This document shows, piece after piece, positions 1-6,198 of a stretch of 64,000 nucleotides of DNA. Position 1 is the stretch's first letter. Each line of letters begins with the position of its first letter. Position numbers and translations under genes: made by a program. This DNA comes from Lactobacillus psittaci DSM 15354. GTDB taxonomy: Bacteria > Bacillota > Bacilli > Lactobacillales > Lactobacillaceae. The notes below the pieces were generated by a model. It was not told the DNA's origin, searched no databases, and saw only the letters and a program-made list of their open reading frames with translations. The stretch lies in NCBI RefSeq assembly GCF_000425905.1, contig NZ_KE384473.1, positions 188,693 through 252,692 on the forward strand, given 5' to 3'.

Positions 1-58
1 CGTGAGTTTTAGAAGGTTGTTAAATCAGTAAGTTCAAAAATTTAAAGGAGAAAACAAT

Positions 59-148
59 ATGGAGTTAATAAGATATCTATTGATTTTAGGACTTAGCTAT
101 ATAGGTGTAACGCTATATTATTATATTAAAGACAAGCGTAAAAAATAG
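59..148 (+). CDS. 29-aa single-span membrane micropeptide (copy 1)
   Basis: The ATG is preceded at 8 nt by AAAGGAG (44-50). The product is one hydrophobic stretch (about residues 5-22) followed by the charged tail IKDKRKK, so it should sit in the membrane with a basic tail. A sister copy of identical length and tail lies at 1012-1101, and the DNA around the tail and stop is nearly the same in both. The stop codon sits in an A-run/T-run hairpin that could act as a weak terminator. The architecture (short, one span, charged C-terminus) recalls type I toxins of the Fst/Lpt group, but there is no clear residue match. Function unknown. It stands upstream of the small basic proteins at 257 and 493. 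Confidence 0.55.
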   Translation: MELIRYLLILGLSYIGVTLYYYIKDKRKK

Positions 149-256
149 CATTTTTTATTGTTAAAATAATGTATTTTGATTTATAAAGGGTTGTTAAATT
201 CATTAAAAGGTTTAACCTATAGATGGTTGGTATAAAGATTAAAAATGAGGTGTGCA

Positions 257-484
257 ATGGTATTAACTAATGCAGAAAAGCAGCGGCGCTACCGCGAAAG
301 GCTTAAGGCCAAGGCTGCTAAAGGTGATATAAAAGCAGTAGAATTAATTAGGCAGGACAAAAAAGCACAATATTTCAGAAGTGCAAAAAGTTTTATTAAA
401 AACCATGCGACTTTGGAACAGTTAACTGTTTTGCGTGAGATAATTTTGAATCGTGAAAAATATTTGAAAGAAAACAATAAATAG
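257..484 (+). CDS. Small basic protein, family A (75 aa)
   Basis: Function not recognised. The ATG at 257 is chosen because GAGGTG (247-252) lies 4 nt upstream; an in-frame ATG at 245 overlaps that ribosome site. The protein is very rich in Lys and Arg and looks all-helical. An N-terminal basic patch (KQRRYRERLKAKAAKGD) is followed by AKSFIKNHAT and a C-terminal helix LREIILNREK. Paralogues follow at 493-732 and 1187-1438, with a shorter relative at 2100-2291. The basic head plus helix suggests nucleic-acid or membrane-surface binding, but this is inference. The next gene begins 8 nt after the stop, so the two are probably co-transcribed. Confidence 0.65.
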   Translation: MVLTNAEKQRRYRERLKAKAAKGDIKAVELIRQDKKAQYFRSAKSFIKNHATLEQLTVLREIILNREKYLKENNK

Positions 485-492
485 GGAAATAA

Positions 493-732
493 ATGGTAAT
501 GGTTCAATCAAATTCTGAAGCAAGTAAAAGATATAGAAGTAATTTGAAAATCCGTGCGGCTGCTGGTGATAAACAAGCAATAGAACAACTTGAAAAAAAT
601 AGAAAAAATCAACTTTTTAGAAATGCAAAAAGCTTCATTAAAAATCATGCAACTATAGCACAAGCACGGGAAATTAGGGAGTTAACGTTAGAGCGCGAAA
701 GAGAGCTAAAAAATACAAAAGTAGACTATTAA
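493..732 (+). CDS. Small basic protein, family A (79 aa)
   Basis: Paralogue of the preceding gene. It shares the order basic head (RYRSNLKIRAAAGD), AKSFIKNHAT near the middle, and a C-terminal Glu/Arg-rich helix. The start is ATG at 493 behind AGGGA a few bases upstream; ATG at 499 is an alternative. The 8-nt gap to the upstream copy indicates an operon of two tandem duplicates that have diverged mainly in the first 15 residues. No terminator is obvious after it. No known domain is recognised and no function is proposed. Confidence 0.6.
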   Translation: MVMVQSNSEASKRYRSNLKIRAAAGDKQAIEQLEKNRKNQLFRNAKSFIKNHATIAQAREIRELTLERERELKNTKVDY

Positions 733-867
733 GTGGTTACAAGGTAAAGAAAAAGCTTATAGAAAGAGTTGTTTTTTTAATCAGTAAGCGAAAAAAAGAT
801 TGCTAATAAAGATAAGGCAGAATTTGGATGGTGCTATTACTGCGATTTTTGGGGGTGAGAAAATAAA

Positions 868-942
868 ATGAATATAATTATTGTAGCGTTATTAGTTTCG
901 ATGATTGCTTATGTTTTTTCATCAGATGAACATCATAAGTAG
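868..942 (+). CDS. 24-aa hydrophobic micropeptide
   Basis: A short frame starts at ATG 868 behind a strong GGGGGTGAG site (851-859). It codes for a hydrophobic segment (about residues 2-17) ending in SSDEHHK. It differs from the 29-aa peptides at 59 and 1012 but lies in the same array and has the same one-span plan. With only 24 codons, coding status rests on the ribosome site and on the neighbourhood. Function unknown. Confidence 0.4.
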   Translation: MNIIIVALLVSMIAYVFSSDEHHK

Positions 943-1011
943 CACTTGTTTGATTTAATAACGTGGATTTATAAGATTTATAAATTATCAAATAAGAATA
1001 AAGGTGAAAGT

Positions 1012-1101
1012 ATGGAATTAGTAAGATACTTAATCAGTTTATTTATCGCTACAATTCTAGTAAATGGATATTTTTATATTAAAGACAAGCGCAAAAAATA
1101 G
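1012..1101 (+). CDS. 29-aa single-span membrane micropeptide (copy 2)
   Basis: Starts at ATG 1012 behind AAGGTGA. It begins MELVRYL, carries one hydrophobic span and ends in the same IKDKRKK tail as the peptide at 59-148, with identical length (29 aa). A preserved length and tail over about 1 kb of duplicated DNA argues that the frame is real. The last codons and the TAG form the left arm and loop of a GCGC hairpin followed by T6, so the coding end and the transcript end coincide. Function unknown; it may be a type I toxin-like or signalling peptide. Confidence 0.55.
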   Translation: MELVRYLISLFIATILVNGYFYIKDKRKK

Positions 1102-1112
1102 CGCTTTTTTAT
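1087..1112 (+). terminator. Terminator overlapping the micropeptide stop codon
   Basis: AAGCGC (1087-1092) pairs with GCGCTT (1101-1106) across an A-rich loop and is followed by a T-run. The stop codon of the 29-aa peptide (1099-1101) lies in the loop and 3' arm. Confidence 0.6.
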
Positions 1113-1186
1113 TTCCTTCTATTAACTTAAAAATGTAGTTTTAAATATAGTAGAATTTATAATAAAAATATAGAGGTGAACAAAAA

Positions 1187-1438
1187 ATGACAGATTATAA
1201 GTTGAGCGAAGAAAAAAGAGAGTATTATAGAAGAAAACAAAGAGAATATAGAGAACGTCTTAAGAAAAAGGCAGAAACTGGAGATATGGCTGCAACTCGT
1301 CAAATCCAAAAAAGTAAAGAAAAGACAGGTTTTTATAAGGCGAAGAGTTATATTAAGACTAAGGCAACTGAAGAAGAGCTATCAATACTTCGGCAGGCAA
1401 TTCTTGATCGAGAAGCGCTCTTAAAGAAGGAAAAATAA
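1187..1438 (+). CDS. Small basic protein, family A (83 aa)
   Basis: Third full-length member of the small basic family. The ATG at 1187 follows AGAGGTGAA. The N-terminus is extended by YYRRKQREYRERLKKKAETGD, followed by YKAKSYIKTKAT (the family signature AKSFIKNHAT) and a helix ending in REALLKKEK. The pattern of helix, conserved GD, AKS-Y/F-IK and terminal R-E helix is constant across the copies while the flanks vary. Upstream lies a micropeptide (1012-1101) and downstream another (1490-1576), repeating the pairing seen at 59/257. Function not recognised. Confidence 0.65.
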   Translation: MTDYKLSEEKREYYRRKQREYRERLKKKAETGDMAATRQIQKSKEKTGFYKAKSYIKTKATEEELSILRQAILDREALLKKEK

Positions 1439-1489
1439 GTTCATCATGCCAAAATAATTTCACATCCGATAATGAATAGGAGTTAGAAT

Positions 1490-1576
1490 ATGAAAAAGTG
1501 GGAAGGGCCTTTTTATGTAATCTTATTTATTGTGGCTTACATATATATTCACATGAAAAACAAAAGAAAGAAGTAA
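1490..1576 (+). CDS. 28-aa single-span micropeptide (copy 3, diverged)
   Basis: ATG at 1490 follows AATAGGAGTTAGA. The peptide begins MKKWEGPF, has a hydrophobic span (about residues 8-21) and ends MKNKRKK, a tail close to the DKRKK tail of the other two copies. It lies 51 nt after a family A gene. The common plan across three loci supports it as a real but uncharacterised membrane peptide. Confidence 0.5.
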   Translation: MKKWEGPFYVILFIVAYIYIHMKNKRKK

Positions 1577-1671
1577 CAGGTAGCATATTATAGGCAAAAT
1601 ATTAGACTTAGTGGCGACTCCCTTAGGGTATCGTTATGTTTTCAAAAATCTAATTAGGAAAAATAGTATTT

Positions 1672-1707
1672 AAAATCATATTTCGATTTTTTGAAATATG
1701 ATTTTTT
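1672..1707. terminator. Terminator-like hairpin
   Basis: AAAATCATATTTC (1672-1684) pairs with GAAATATGATTTT (1693-1705) and T-runs flank it. It may end transcripts coming from the micropeptide/small-protein array. Confidence 0.55.
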
Positions 1708-2045
1708 AATACCCCAAAGCTTTAGATTTTGTAGTTAATTCTCTGAAAAAAGCATACAAATAACTTAATAATATCTATATATCTATAAAATAGTTAACGC
1801 CAATATACCTATAAAGCTATAGGAGGTACCAAAATTATATTTAACTCAAAAATCCTTGATATATCAGCAAAAAATTAAGCATCCTTACAAGAAATGTTCT
1901 TGTTTTTGCAAGTAATAATTTATATAATATGCTTGTGTGGAACCTATTTTCATAAAAATTATCACTGATAATTTTTATGCATATTAGCTACTACATATAA
2001 AGCGTATGTTGTTTCGCTTATCTCATACAATGAATGAAGTATGAC

Positions 2046-2087
2046 GATTCTGAAACTATTGGGAGTATAGATTAAGGTTTCAGAATC
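2046..2087. promoter_or_regulatory. 11-bp inverted repeat abutting a ribosome binding site
   Basis: GATTCTGAAAC (2046-2056) and GTTTCAGAATC (2077-2087) are perfect inverted copies separated by 20 nt. The right arm ends just before TGGGGGAG, the ribosome site of the gene at 2100. It could be an operator or an RNA hairpin controlling that gene. Confidence 0.5.
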
Positions 2088-2099
2088 TGGGGGAGTATT

Positions 2100-2291
2100 A
2101 TGGCTACTAGTGAAGCGCAAAAACGCGCAAATCGTAAATGGCGCTCTAAGAATAAGGAGAAACAGCAACTCTATAATCATCGATCAACTGCTAAGCGCTT
2201 TGTTAAAAGATATGCTAACATTGATGACTTAATTGAGCTAGAAAATCTTATTCATGAGCGTCGACAAGAATTAGAAGAAAAGACTAGTTAA
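2100..2291 (+). CDS. Small basic protein, short family A relative (63 aa)
   Basis: ATG at 2100 lies 5-6 nt after GGGGGAG. The protein is highly basic at the N-terminus (KRANRKWRSKNKEK), then has HRSTAKRFVKRYANIDDL, which lines up with the AKSFIKNHAT segment of the proteins at 257, 493 and 1187, and a final helix LIHERRQELEEK. It lacks the middle GD-x-x-A part of the longer members. It stands alone behind an 11-bp inverted repeat and ends in its own terminator, so it is probably an independently controlled gene. Function not recognised; DNA or RNA binding is a guess from charge. Confidence 0.65.
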   Translation: MATSEAQKRANRKWRSKNKEKQQLYNHRSTAKRFVKRYANIDDLIELENLIHERRQELEEKTS

Positions 2292-2312
2292 ACTAGCCTT
2301 TTCTTTTTTTTG
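2277..2312 (+). terminator. Rho-independent terminator
   Basis: AAAAGACTAGTT and AACTAGCCTTTT form a hairpin around the stop codon of the 63-aa gene and run into a long T-tract. Confidence 0.75.
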
Positions 2313-2427
2313 CACTTTTTTAGATAACAAAAACAAACAAAATGTTTATGAAAAGTAATTATAGCTATCAAATCATTGATATATAAGCAATAATAACCTG
2401 AGAATAAAAAGAATAGCAAATATGTGC

Positions 2428-2456
2428 TTGCAAAAATGAAAGCGCTTATATATAAT
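2428..2456 (+). promoter_or_regulatory. Promoter of the sugar PTS operon with a cre site in its spacer
   Basis: TTGCAA (2428-2433), a 17-bp spacer, then TATAAT (2451-2456). The spacer contains TGAAAGCGCTTATA (2437-2450), which fits the CcpA cre consensus at 13 of 14 positions. Bound CcpA would cover the polymerase site, so repression by preferred sugars is expected. Confidence 0.75.
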
Positions 2457-2462
2457 TAAGGT

Positions 2463-2505
2463 GAATCAAGTGAACAAAAAGTAACATAAATAAACAACTT
2501 GATTC
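2463..2505. promoter_or_regulatory. Candidate sugar-regulator operator
   Basis: An 8-bp inverted repeat (GAATCAAG 2463-2470, CTTGATTC 2498-2505) encloses ACAAAAAGTAACA (2474-2486). Nearly the same 13-mer occurs at 6166-6178 in front of the DeoR-type regulator gene. Its position just downstream of the -10 box suits a repressor site. Confidence 0.45.
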
Positions 2506-2528
2506 GTACGGAAAGGAGCTGCTAGACG

Positions 2529-3020
2529 ATGACTTTATTTGCATCAGATGCGATTTTTATTAGTGATAAGACTTCTCAAAAAGAAGTCTTGCAAGAAGTC
2601 TATGACAAGCTATTAGCAAGTGGCTATGTTAAAGGTGATTTCTTAAAGAATGTGCTAGAACGTGAAGCAAATTATCCGACTGGAATTGATACTTCACCAA
2701 TTTCAAGCGAGTTGCCAAACGTTGCAATTCCACATACTGAAGGCGAGTTTGTTAATACCCGCTTGATTGTGCCTGTTGCATTAGTTCATCCGATTAAGTT
2801 TCATAATATGATAGATCCTTCCCAAGAACTGGAGGTAAAATTCCTGTTCATGATTTTAAATAATGATCCTGAAGGGCAAGCTAATATTTTAGCTCAAATC
2901 ATGGACTTCTTATCTTCAACTCCAGTTGCAACATTAAATAAGTTGTTTAATCTCACTGACCCACGAGCTATTTATGACTTCCTCAGTGAGAACTTTAAAC
3001 AAAAGTTACAAACGGTGTAA
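2529..3020 (+). CDS. PTS sugar transporter IIA, galactitol type (163 aa)
   Basis: First gene of the operon. It is a soluble phosphocarrier that takes phosphate from HPr and passes it to IIB. The length and the NVAIPHTEGEF motif, with the phosphorylatable His at residue 69, fit the fructose/mannitol-type IIA domain as found in GatA-like proteins. ATG 2529 follows GGAAAGGAGC at about 10 nt. IIB and IIC follow directly on the same strand, completing one transporter. The companion lacD, lacA and lacB genes suggest galactose (or a related sugar delivered as the 6-phosphate) as substrate. Galactitol itself is less likely because no galactitol-1-phosphate dehydrogenase gene is present. Confidence 0.88.
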   Translation: MTLFASDAIFISDKTSQKEVLQEVYDKLLASGYVKGDFLKNVLEREANYPTGIDTSPISSELPNVAIPHTEGEFVNTRLIVPVALVHPIKFHNMIDPSQELEVKFLFMILNNDPEGQANILAQIMDFLSSTPVATLNKLFNLTDPRAIYDFLSENFKQKLQTV

Positions 3021-3042
3021 TTATTTTTAGGAGGTAGTTATT

Positions 3043-3357
3043 ATGCCAAAAGAAGTTCGTTTGTTAGCTGCATGTGGTGCCGGTGTTAACTCATCTCACC
3101 AAATTAAAGATGCGGTCGAGGAAGAAATGAAAAAGCGTGGTCACAATGTTCACTGCGATGCCGTGATGATTAAGGATGTTAACGAAGACATGCTTAATAA
3201 GTATGATGCATATTTGACAATTGCCAAAACTGACTTAGCATTCACTCCTAAGATTCCTTTAATTGAAGCTGGACCAATTCTTTATCGGATTCCAGCAATG
3301 GCACAGCCAGTATATGACAATATTGAAAAGGTTGTTAAAGAAGTGGAATCAAAGTAG
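3043..3357 (+). CDS. PTS sugar transporter IIB, galactitol type (104 aa)
   Basis: Small soluble IIB. The phospho-accepting Cys is at residue 11 in LLAACGAGVNSS, the usual CGxGxxSS pattern of the galactitol/lactose-like IIB fold. It receives phosphate from IIA and phosphorylates the sugar bound by IIC. ATG 3043 follows TAGGAGG. It lies 22 nt after IIA and 26 nt before IIC, all on one transcript. Confidence 0.9.
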   Translation: MPKEVRLLAACGAGVNSSHQIKDAVEEEMKKRGHNVHCDAVMIKDVNEDMLNKYDAYLTIAKTDLAFTPKIPLIEAGPILYRIPAMAQPVYDNIEKVVKEVESK

Positions 3358-3383
3358 TCCTACCGAGTTAGGAGGTTAGGAAA

Positions 3384-4802
3384 ATGAATGTTGTTATAGA
3401 TTTTGCCAACAGCGTCTTTAAACCATTAATTGATATGGGAGCTCCAACCATTATGTTGGTTGTCTTAACCTTAATTGCCTTGGTCTTTAGAGTTAAGTTT
3501 TCAAAGGCTGTTGAAGGTGGTATGAAATTAGCCATTGCCTTAACGGCGATTGGTAATGTTATGAACATGTTAACCAGTGCCTTTCAAGTACCAATGAAGC
3601 AATTCGTACTCCACACTGGAATTCACATGGATGTTCAAGATATGGGCTGGGCACCATTAGCTACTATTACTTGGGGTTCTCCATATACCTTGTTCTTCTT
3701 ATTAGTTTTAATTATTTTGAACGTTGTAATGTTAGTGATGAAGAAGACTAACACTTTGGACGTTGATATCTTCGATGTTTGGCACTTAGCTTTTGTCGGA
3801 TTATTCGCTCAATTCTGTGGTGCTCCTCTTTGGTTAGCTACTTTGTTAGTTTTGTTCATTGGTACTTTGAAGATTATCAACTCAGACTTAATGAAGCCTA
3901 CCTTTGATGATTTGCTTCAAACTTCTTCATCAAACCCTATGACTACTACTCACATGAACTACATGATGAACCCAATTATCATGGTCTTCAACAAGTTCTT
4001 TGATAAGTTCTTAAGTGGTCTTGATAAGTATGACTTTGACTCAGCTAAGTTAAATGAAAAGATTGGTTTCTGGGGCAGTAGATTTGCGATTGGTGTTTAC
4101 CTTGGGGTCTTTGTTTCATTGCTAGCTGGTACTAACTTTGCTACTGAAGATGGTTGGAAAGATATGTTCACCCTATCATTTGTAGCTGGATCATGTATTG
4201 AATTGTTCTCAGTAATTGGTTCATGGTTTATCGCTTCAGTTGAACCATTATCACAAGGTATTTCAAACTTTGCTACTAGCAAGTTTAAGGGACGTACTTT
4301 CAATGTTGGACTTGACTGGCCATTCATTGCAGGTCGTTCAGAAATTTGGGCAGCAGCTAACATTTTAGCTCCTATTATGATGATTGAGGCTATGTTCTTA
4401 CCAGGTAACAGAATTATGCCATTAGGTGGGATTATCGCCATGGGTGTAACTCCAGCTTTACTAGTTGTTACTCGCGGTAAGATTATCAGAATGATTATTA
4501 TTGGTACGATTGAATTACCTTTATTCCTTTGGGCAGGTACTTTGGTTGCCCCATTCGTAACCAGTGTTGCTCACCAAGTTGGTGCTAACATTCCAGCACA
4601 CACTTTAGTTTCTCACTCAACTATGGAAGGTCCTGTTGAAAAGTTCTTAGGTTACTTAGTTGGTAACGCTTGGAAGCAACAAGGCATGTTCATTCTCTAT
4701 GCTGTCTTAGCATTAGCTGCATATCTTTTAATCTTTATGTGGTACGCAAAAGAAATGAAGAAGCGTAACGCTGAATATGCAAAACAAGCTGCAAATAATT
4801 AG
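3384..4802 (+). CDS. PTS galactitol-type IIC permease (472 aa)
   Basis: Integral membrane channel of the PTS. It is long and hydrophobic with many predicted spans and a charged cytoplasmic tail (YAKEMKKRNAEYAKQ). Length and position after IIA and IIB match GatC-type EIIC. It binds and translocates the sugar for phosphorylation by IIB. The start follows GTTAGGAGG. The substrate is not readable from sequence; the neighbouring tagatose-6-phosphate genes favour a galactose-type sugar. The short 93-aa membrane gene that follows may be an accessory to this permease. Confidence 0.88.
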   Translation: MNVVIDFANSVFKPLIDMGAPTIMLVVLTLIALVFRVKFSKAVEGGMKLAIALTAIGNVMNMLTSAFQVPMKQFVLHTGIHMDVQDMGWAPLATITWGSPYTLFFLLVLIILNVVMLVMKKTNTLDVDIFDVWHLAFVGLFAQFCGAPLWLATLLVLFIGTLKIINSDLMKPTFDDLLQTSSSNPMTTTHMNYMMNPIIMVFNKFFDKFLSGLDKYDFDSAKLNEKIGFWGSRFAIGVYLGVFVSLLAGTNFATEDGWKDMFTLSFVAGSCIELFSVIGSWFIASVEPLSQGISNFATSKFKGRTFNVGLDWPFIAGRSEIWAAANILAPIMMIEAMFLPGNRIMPLGGIIAMGVTPALLVVTRGKIIRMIIIGTIELPLFLWAGTLVAPFVTSVAHQVGANIPAHTLVSHSTMEGPVEKFLGYLVGNAWKQQGMFILYAVLALAAYLLIFMWYAKEMKKRNAEYAKQAANN

Positions 4803-4819
4803 TTGGAAATAGGTGAATT

Positions 4820-5101
4820 ATGATGGCTAAAAAAATTATAGATAAAGAGCAAACTGAAAAGGCTGCAGCTGAAGAAAAGATTAGACGTAAACGGTTATTT
4901 AGATGGGCAGTTTTTGTAATTGTTATTAACGCTTTACAACTTATCTTTAGAATATGGCTAATCCAGGTTTTTGCCATGATTGGTACAGTCTATGCTTTAT
5001 ATCGGATGGTAGTTGTTGAAAATGTCAATAATCGCTTTTCAAGTAAATACTACGATTGGGCTGGCCAACCACTTAGTCGTCATAAGGCAAATAATCACTA
5101 A
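4820..5101 (+). CDS. Unknown 93-aa membrane protein in the sugar operon
   Basis: Not recognised. A charged N-terminal helix (KEQTEKAAAEEKIRRKR) is followed by two adjacent hydrophobic spans (about residues 28-45 and 48-65) and a polar C-terminal tail. ATG 4820 is followed at once by a second ATG, so the start may be either. It sits 17 nt after the IIC gene and 18 nt before lacD, so it is clearly part of the operon. It could help IIC assembly or be a transport accessory, but nothing in the sequence shows this. Confidence 0.7.
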   Translation: MMAKKIIDKEQTEKAAAEEKIRRKRLFRWAVFVIVINALQLIFRIWLIQVFAMIGTVYALYRMVVVENVNNRFSSKYYDWAGQPLSRHKANNH

Positions 5102-5119
5102 AGGAGATAAAAACTTAAA

Positions 5120-6118
5120 ATGGTTACAATCAATCCAGAAATTGCAAAACATTTAGACAATTTATCAAATGAAAATGGGGTTATCTCAGCTCTAGCAATT
5201 GACCAACGTGGCTCACTTAAGCGGATGCTTGCCGAAGCTGCAAATAAGCCGGCTGATGAAACTACGATTGTTGATTTCAAAAAAGCAATTAGTTCAATTT
5301 TGACACCTTATGCTTCAGGGATTTTAACTGATCCTGAATATGGCTTGCCAGCAACTAAGTTGCGTGACTCAAATTGTGGCTTACTCTTAGCTTATGAAAA
5401 GACAGGTTATGATACTACTGAACCTGGTAGAATGCCAGACTTAATTGAAAACCAATCAGGCTTACGGCTCAAAGAAGAGGGCGCTGATGGAATTAAGTTT
5501 TTAGTTTACTATGACCCAGATGAAGATCAAAAAGTGCTTGAAAAAAAGCACGCCTTCGTAGAAAGAGTCGGTGCTGAAGCTAAGGCTAATGACTTACCTT
5601 TGTTCTTAGAAGTTTTAACTTATGATGCAAATATGAGTGACGTCAAGAGCAAGGAATATGCCAAGGTAAAGCCACACAAGGTAATTGAAACCATGCGTGA
5701 ATTTTCAAAACCAAGATATAATGTTTCAGTTTTGAAAGTTGAAATGCCATTCAATATTAAATTTGTCGAAGGCTTTGGCGATGAAGTGGTTTACACCCAA
5801 GATGAAGCTAAGATGCTTTTGAAAGAACAATCTGAAGCAACTAACTTGCCATACATCTTCCTTTCAGCAGGTGTAACTAGTGATGAATTTATCGCTGAAA
5901 TTGAAATGGCTAATGAAGTTGGTGCTAAGTATAACGGCGTTCTTTGTGGTCGAGCAACTTGGAAGCCAAGCATTGAGCCATTTGCGGCAGAAGGTGAAGC
6001 AGTCGGCAAGAAGTGGTTAGAAGAACATGGCCGTGAGAATATTGAAAGATTGAACCGAGCTTTAACTGGAGCTAAGTCTTGGAAAGACAAGTTAAAGGTT
6101 GAAGCAGTATTGAATTAA
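5120..6118 (+). CDS. lacD: Tagatose 1,6-diphosphate aldolase LacD (332 aa)
   Basis: Splits tagatose 1,6-bisphosphate into dihydroxyacetone phosphate and glyceraldehyde 3-phosphate, the last step of the tagatose-6-phosphate pathway. It is a class I aldolase. LAIDQRGSLKRML near the N-terminus and LKVEMPF, with the probable Schiff-base Lys at residue 206, match LacD. Length is normal for the family. ATG 5120 follows AAAGGAG. It needs a tagatose-6-phosphate kinase (LacC) upstream in the pathway, and none is encoded here. Confidence 0.92.
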   Translation: MVTINPEIAKHLDNLSNENGVISALAIDQRGSLKRMLAEAANKPADETTIVDFKKAISSILTPYASGILTDPEYGLPATKLRDSNCGLLLAYEKTGYDTTEPGRMPDLIENQSGLRLKEEGADGIKFLVYYDPDEDQKVLEKKHAFVERVGAEAKANDLPLFLEVLTYDANMSDVKSKEYAKVKPHKVIETMREFSKPRYNVSVLKVEMPFNIKFVEGFGDEVVYTQDEAKMLLKEQSEATNLPYIFLSAGVTSDEFIAEIEMANEVGAKYNGVLCGRATWKPSIEPFAAEGEAVGKKWLEEHGRENIERLNRALTGAKSWKDKLKVEAVLN

Positions 6119-6125
6119 AGTTAAT

Positions 6126-6178
6126 TTGCATATTGGTGGTTAGGTGTAATAAAATGTTTTAACAAACAAAAACTAACA
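6126..6178 (+). promoter_or_regulatory. Promoter and candidate operator of the regulator gene
   Basis: TTGCAT (6126-6131), 18 bp, TAAAAT (6150-6155), followed by AACAAACAAAAACTAACA (6161-6178). The last 13 bases differ at one position from the box at 2474-2486 before the PTS operon, suggesting one regulator acts on both. Confidence 0.5.
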
Positions 6179-6198
6179 ATGAACGGAAGCTGAAGATA

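Larger units (their letters stand above)
1577..2099. other. 523-bp non-coding stretch with hairpins
   Basis: No supportable gene. The stretch holds a terminator-like hairpin (1672-1707), a small hairpin with a T-run (1887-1908), a perfect 13-bp palindromic hairpin (1951-1979), an 11-bp inverted repeat next to the downstream ribosome site (2046-2087) and a 20-bp direct-repeat arm (1851-1870). A good ribosome site, AGGAGGT (1821-1827), is followed by ATT rather than ATG, possibly a decayed small gene. Confidence 0.6.
1851..2390 (+). repeat. 20-bp direct repeats flanking the 63-aa gene
   Basis: Arms at 1851-1870 and 2371-2390 agree at 18 of 20 positions (AATCxTTGATATATxAGCAA). They enclose the 63-aa gene with its hairpins and terminator. 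They could be a duplication scar, insertion footprints or paired protein sites. Confidence 0.4.

Noticed and set aside
1821-1876. Small frame behind a strong AGGAGGT site
   Set aside because: No ATG, GTG or TTG follows at the right distance (ATT is there) and only about 14 codons are open; it may be a decayed micropeptide gene but cannot be supported.
1887-1908. ACAAGAA/TTCTTGT hairpin with T-run as a terminator
   Set aside because: Short, A+T-rich stem with no gene directly upstream; not listed as a separate terminator.
1-2300. Prophage or plasmid remnant
   Set aside because: No integrase, replication or structural phage gene and no attachment-like tRNA end was found.
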